DNA of 64,000 nucleotides, from the NCBI GenBank assembly GCA_022841915.1, contig JALHQN010000007.1:1-64000 (forward strand), in the 5' to 3' direction. A model generated the notes under the pieces. It was given only the letters and a program-made list of their open reading frames with translations, searched no databases and had not been told where the DNA came from. The stretch is from Burkholderiales bacterium (GTDB lineage Bacteria; Pseudomonadota; Gammaproteobacteria; Burkholderiales; WYBJ01). The position numbers were made by a program, and so were the translations under genes. Below, in pieces: positions 61,049 to 64,000 of the stretch. Every line of letters starts with the position of its first letter. Positions within the stretch are counted from its first letter, which is position 1.

Positions 61049-61372
61049 GGTTCGGCCGCGTTGCGAGGCCGTGTCGCAGCCGATGACGTCGTGGTTGTTA
61101 GGTCCCCAGGATGGGCAGGGTGCGATCGACGTGTTCAGCGCGCTCCCGCCCGCCTCGACTCACCGGCAGCATCGCTCGATCGCGGGCTCGGCGTCATGGC
61201 CCTGGCGCGGCTGACAATCGGTGTGGAATTTGTTAACGTCAAACGGCCCAAAGCAAACCCGCGCTGGCGGTAATGGCCTGAACGCGAGTGTTCTGCGGTC
61301 GTTGCAGCAGGCGGACGACCTCCACCGGATGGGAGACGGGTTCTGAGTTCGATCACTTTAAGCTGGTATCAG
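61049..61372. other. 324-bp spacer, nothing recognised
   Basis: A 70-codon plus-strand frame (61061-61273) has no family resemblance and no ribosome site and is not accepted as a gene. The promoter of the DUF2802-SPOR pair is probably here. Confidence 0.4.
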
Positions 61373-61738
61373 GTGCTCGTCATCGTCGTGGCCGCGATCG
61401 GTTTGTACGTCATCGAACTCGTATCATTTCTGCGCGCTGCGCGCCGACAGAGCGAAGAGGAGGGGCGAATCCAGGCGCGTCTCGAGGCGATGACGATCGA
61501 ACTGGGCTCGTTACGGGAGCAGGTGATGAGCCTGGGAACGGACATCAATGCGGTTCGTCGCGCGCCTCAGTCCTCCGGACAGTATCGTGAGGCGGTCGAG
61601 ATGGCCGAGCAGGGGCTCGATGCGTCGGCCGTCGCCGAAAACTGCGGCATATCGCGCGCTGAAGCCGACCTTATCGTGGCCCTACATCGATCCCGTGGCT
61701 CGCTCGACGCCACCGGACCATCCGAACCGACAGCCTGA
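61373..61738 (+). CDS. DUF2802 domain protein
   Basis: The protein of at least 121 aa has an N-terminal membrane segment (VIVVAAIGLYVIELVSFLRA), a coiled-coil-like stretch (EGRIQARLEAMTIELGSLREQVM) and a C-terminal helix-turn-helix-like DUF2802 signature YREAVEMAEQGLDASAVAENC...EADLIVALHR. GTG 61373 is used as start, but an in-frame CTG at 61343, just after GGAGACGG, could add ten residues. Four nt separate it from the SPOR gene. Relatives lie near flagellar genes in other Proteobacteria; none is present here. Confidence 0.75.
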   Translation: MLVIVVAAIGLYVIELVSFLRAARRQSEEEGRIQARLEAMTIELGSLREQVMSLGTDINAVRRAPQSSGQYREAVEMAEQGLDASAVAENCGISRAEADLIVALHRSRGSLDATGPSEPTA

Positions 61739-61741
61739 CCC

Positions 61742-62329
61742 ATGGCTTTGCCTGCCTCCTACCTGGCCTTGCGCAAGCGCTTGTTGCTGCGAATCGGCAT
61801 CGCGGCGGGGTTGTTGATCGCCATCGCCGCAACGGTGATCGCGGCGCTCGACGGGGTCGCCGTGTCGTCGATCGGTACGCCGAGCGCAGCCCATCGAGCG
61901 CAGCAGCCAGTGCAGGCGAGCACGACACCGATGGCCTCCCCAATCGCCGATGGGGCCGACAGCGCGCATTCGCTCGAGGCTGCTCTGCGCGACATCACGC
62001 TGCCCGAGTCCGTCGACGGCAAAGCATTCGAAGTCTTGGTGCATCGGTCGCTCGTCGAGCAGGCCGACAGCGAGGTCGCGCAGGCTGCGGCGGAGGCATC
62101 GCCGCCTGCAGCGCCGGCGAAGCTGCCCCGAGGGCCGCACCTCCAGGTGGGCATCTTCGCGCAGCCCACCAATGCCGAAGACCTCAAGACGAAGCTCGAA
62201 GCGCAGGGCTTCCCGGTCTATATCGAAACCCGCGTGCAAGTCGGACCGTTCGCCCATCGCAAGGAGGCCGACAAGGCCCGTGAAAAGCTCAAGGCGATGG
62301 GCATGGCGACGGTGTTCATCGCCCAGTGA
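61742..62329 (+). CDS. SPOR domain protein
   Basis: The 195-aa bitopic membrane protein has one helix at about 17-38, a low-complexity Ala/Ser/Pro-rich periplasmic linker, and a C-terminal SPOR domain from about 130 (LQVGIFAQPTNAEDLKTKL, GFPVYIETRVQVGPF). SPOR domains bind denuded septal peptidoglycan, so a role at division sites is likely. The stop overlaps the convergent cobA gene by 14 nt. Confidence 0.88.
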   Translation: MALPASYLALRKRLLLRIGIAAGLLIAIAATVIAALDGVAVSSIGTPSAAHRAQQPVQASTTPMASPIADGADSAHSLEAALRDITLPESVDGKAFEVLVHRSLVEQADSEVAQAAAEASPPAAPAKLPRGPHLQVGIFAQPTNAEDLKTKLEAQGFPVYIETRVQVGPFAHRKEADKAREKLKAMGMATVFIAQ

Positions 62330-63089
62330 GCGCTCGGGCAGGCGACGCGAGACGGGTCTCGGAGCGTGCCTGCCGAGCATCCGTGAATACCGCGCCGACG
62401 AGGATCAGTGCCGGTCCCCCTCCGAGCTGGGCCGTGAGCTGGGGCAATTGACGCAGCTTGCCGCCGATCGCCTGCCACTGCGGCAGCGAGGCGGACTCGC
62501 ATAGCATGACGGGCGTATCCCCCGCGTGACCGCCTGCGAGCAGGGCTGCCATCACCTTCTCGGCTTCGTTCGCGCCCATATAGATTGCGGCCGAGTCGGC
62601 AGGCCTGATCGCGGCGCTCCAGTCCGTGGCATCCTTGCCTGCGCCCACGCGCGGCGTCGCGAAAGTCACGCTGCGGCTGACGCCTCGTCTCGTCAATGAG
62701 ATGCGCAGTTGCGCTGCGGCAGCCAAGGCAGCGGTGATTCCTGGGACGACCTCGGCTTCGATGCCGGCGGACTCGAGGGCGTCGAGTTCTTCCTGGCTGC
62801 GGCCGAAGATCATCGGGTCGCCGCCCTTGAGGCGAACGACGACCGCGTGTCGGTGCGCCGCGTCGATCAGTTGTTTGTTGATGAAGTGCTGCGCGGTCGA
62901 ATGTCTCCCGCACCGCTTGCCGACCGGGATCTTGATCGCCCGAACGGCCAGTGCGAGGGTATCGGGATGCACCAGTGCATCGTGAAAGACGATGTCCGCA
63001 CGCTCCAGCAGACGGGCTGCGCGCACGGTGAGCAGATCCGGTGCGCCCGGGCCGGCACCCACCAGGTAAACGGTGCCGAGCGTGCTCAT
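62316..63089 (-). CDS. cobA: Uroporphyrinogen-III C-methyltransferase
   Basis: The 257-aa enzyme makes precorrin-2 from uroporphyrinogen III with SAM, the first step to siroheme. The signatures are VYLVGAGPGAPDLLT, ADIVFHDALVHPD, VRLKGGDPMIFGR, VPGITAALAAAA and IYMGANEAEKV. It is a single-domain CobA, not the CysG fusion. Its 5' end overlaps the DUF934 stop by 4 nt. Siroheme is the cofactor of the sulfite reductase encoded upstream. Confidence 0.93.
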   Translation of the reverse strand: MSTLGTVYLVGAGPGAPDLLTVRAARLLERADIVFHDALVHPDTLALAVRAIKIPVGKRCGRHSTAQHFINKQLIDAAHRHAVVVRLKGGDPMIFGRSQEELDALESAGIEAEVVPGITAALAAAAQLRISLTRRGVSRSVTFATPRVGAGKDATDWSAAIRPADSAAIYMGANEAEKVMAALLAGGHAGDTPVMLCESASLPQWQAIGGKLRQLPQLTAQLGGGPALILVGAVFTDARQARSETRLASPARALTGR

Positions 63090-63607
63090 CCGACCCGCCG
63101 GCGAAAGAGGGGTACAGGCTCGTCGCTGCTCGCCTGATACGGGTGGGTGAAATCGCTGAATGCGTTCAGAGCGTGCTCGCAGTCCTGATCGTCGCGAAGC
63201 TCGAAGGCATCGAATCCCACGCGGCCGAGATAGAACAGTTGGTCGCGCATGATGTCGCCGACCGCACGCAGTTCACCCTGATAGCCGTAGCGTCCGCGCA
63301 GCAAGCGGGCGATGGAATAGCCGCAGCCGTTCGTGAAGCGGGGAAAGTGGACAGCGATCAATCCGGCATGTGGCAGGTGTGCCGCAACCTCGGTGAGATC
63401 GTCGTCGTCACCGATCAGCACGCCGACCTCCGTGCCGAGCGTGGCGCATAGATCGTGCTTGCTGCGCCAGAGCTCGAACGGTATCAGGACACCCGCAGGG
63501 CTGTCGCGCTCGCCTTGTTTCTGCGTGGCCAGCGCCGTCAGCCCATCGGCGTCAAGCCGAGGCCAGTTGCCGCTCTCGATGCGTCCGCGACGAATGAGAT
63601 TTGCCAT
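63086..63607 (-). CDS. DUF934 protein of the assimilatory sulfate-reduction operon
   Basis: The 173-aa protein belongs to DUF934, found beside cysI in Beta- and Gammaproteobacteria. Conserved pieces are LIPFELWRSKHDL, AVHFPRFTNGCGYSIARLLR, GYQGELRAVGDIMRDQLFYL and GFDAFELRD. The start at 63607 is chosen because AAGGAG stands 7 nt before it; the ATG at 63613 is only 1 nt from the motif. It overlaps the 3' end of cysI by 56 nt. Function is unknown but tied to sulfite reduction. Confidence 0.9.
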   Translation of the reverse strand: MANLIRRGRIESGNWPRLDADGLTALATQKQGERDSPAGVLIPFELWRSKHDLCATLGTEVGVLIGDDDDLTEVAAHLPHAGLIAVHFPRFTNGCGYSIARLLRGRYGYQGELRAVGDIMRDQLFYLGRVGFDAFELRDDQDCEHALNAFSDFTHPYQASSDEPVPLFRRRVG

Positions 63608-64000
63608 ATACATACTCCTTGAACGGCTCGATGCCGAGTCGTCTTACCGTATCGATGAAGCGTTCGGCGTCGCTGTCTCGGTGCTCGAGGTAGCACGCAA
63701 TGAGCCGCTCGACGGCGGCGCCGACGTCCTGCGCACCGAACGACGGCCCGATCACCTTGCCTAGCGAGGCCTGTTCGCCCTGAGCGCCGCCGATCGACAC
63801 CTGATAGAACTCGGAGCCGTGTTTGTCGACGCCCAGAATGCCGATGTGGCCGACGTGATGATGGCCGCACGAGTTCATGCAGCCGGAAATGTTGAGATCG
63901 AGTTCGCCGATGTCGAACAGGTAGTCCAGATCGTCGAAGCGGCGTTGGATGTCCTCGGCGACCGGGATGGACCGCGCGTTGGCGAGGGAGCAGAAGTCGC
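63552..64000 (-). CDS. cysI: Nitrite/sulfite reductase CysI, C-terminal part (5' end outside window)
   Basis: The frame is open to the right edge, so about 149 C-terminal residues of the hemoprotein are visible. They include DFCSLANARSIPVAED and NISGCMNSCGHHHVGHIGIL, which carry cysteines binding the [4Fe-4S]-siroheme center, then GVDKHGSEFYQVSIGG. It reduces sulfite to sulfide with six electrons. Order cysI-DUF934-cobA on the minus strand fits the Betaproteobacterial cysteine-biosynthesis cluster. Confidence 0.9.
   Translation of the reverse strand, partial: DFCSLANARSIPVAEDIQRRFDDLDYLFDIGELDLNISGCMNSCGHHHVGHIGILGVDKHGSEFYQVSIGGAQGEQASLGKVIGPSFGAQDVGAAVERLIACYLEHRDSDAERFIDTVRRLGIEPFKEYVYGKSHSSRTHRERQLASA
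63615..63620 (-). promoter_or_regulatory. Ribosome-binding site of the DUF934 gene inside cysI
   Basis: Minus-strand AAGGAG is 7 nt from ATG 63607 and 1 nt from ATG 63613, so the downstream ATG is the functional start. It lies within the cysI reading frame. Confidence 0.6.

Noticed and set aside
61061-61273. 70-codon plus-strand frame
   Set aside because: No ribosome site, no hydrophobic or conserved pattern, and low protein-like character; counted as spacer.

Overview
The window is a 64-kb piece of a GC-rich Betaproteobacterial chromosome (Burkholderiales / Nitrosomonadales type). The evidence is the number of orphan Bug/TctC solute-binding proteins beside CaiB-type CoA transferases and MmgE/PrpD proteins, the alaC-hom-thrC operon, the surE-pcm-nlpD module and the cysI-DUF934-cobA sulfur block. 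Genes are dense, many are joined by 4-nt start/stop overlaps, and long antisense open frames are coding shadows. No rRNA, tRNA, CRISPR array, intact insertion sequence or prophage was recognised.

Layout. 1-13.4 kb: a catabolic region with the end of an XRE-like regulator, two CaiB/BaiF CoA transferases, an amidase, three orphan periplasmic Bug/TctC receptors, an SDR dehydrogenase, an acyl-CoA ligase, a quinone-oxidoreductase-like enzyme and an MmgE/PrpD protein. It looks like a system for uptake, CoA activation and oxidation of an unidentified organic acid or amide. 13.4-14.4 kb: decayed DNA, holding a remnant of an E1-alpha dehydrogenase gene and a c-type cytochrome pseudogene. 14.6-22.2 kb: a copper-handling island (small His/Met-rich exported proteins, outer-membrane efflux lipoprotein, multicopper oxidase, cupredoxin, CusF-like protein, Cu P-type ATPase). 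22.4-25.7 kb: a CHASE-PAS histidine kinase overlapping a receiver-ATPase protein.

25.9-34.8 kb: an isocitrate/isopropylmalate-type dehydrogenase, then six tightly coupled genes: Rieske oxygenase, polytopic membrane protein, acyltransferase-like protein, GH3-type acyl-adenylating enzyme, second GNAT protein, and a 908-aa fusion of an RnfD/NqrB-like membrane domain to a VCBS-ASPIC/UnbV exported domain. This is the best candidate for an undescribed system. The fusion resembles enediyne accessory proteins UnbU and UnbV joined, but no polyketide synthase is present.

35-50 kb is mostly housekeeping: surE-pcm-nlpD without rpoS next to it, a MoxR-DUF58-transglutaminase operon, a histone-deacetylase-like hydrolase, alaC-hom-thrC, an ADP-forming acyl-CoA synthetase, a VOC protein and an enoyl-CoA hydratase-like protein. 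50.7-57.6 kb holds two more MmgE/PrpD proteins, an FHA protein whose N-terminus looks derived from an IS5-type transposase, an alpha/beta hydrolase with a DUF1992 protein, and cytochrome c'. 58-62.3 kb holds an RNA-type metallo-beta-lactamase, small YqjD/YqjE/YqjK-like envelope proteins, a DUF2802 protein and a SPOR protein. The right edge carries cobA-DUF934-cysI of assimilatory sulfate reduction; cysI runs off the end.
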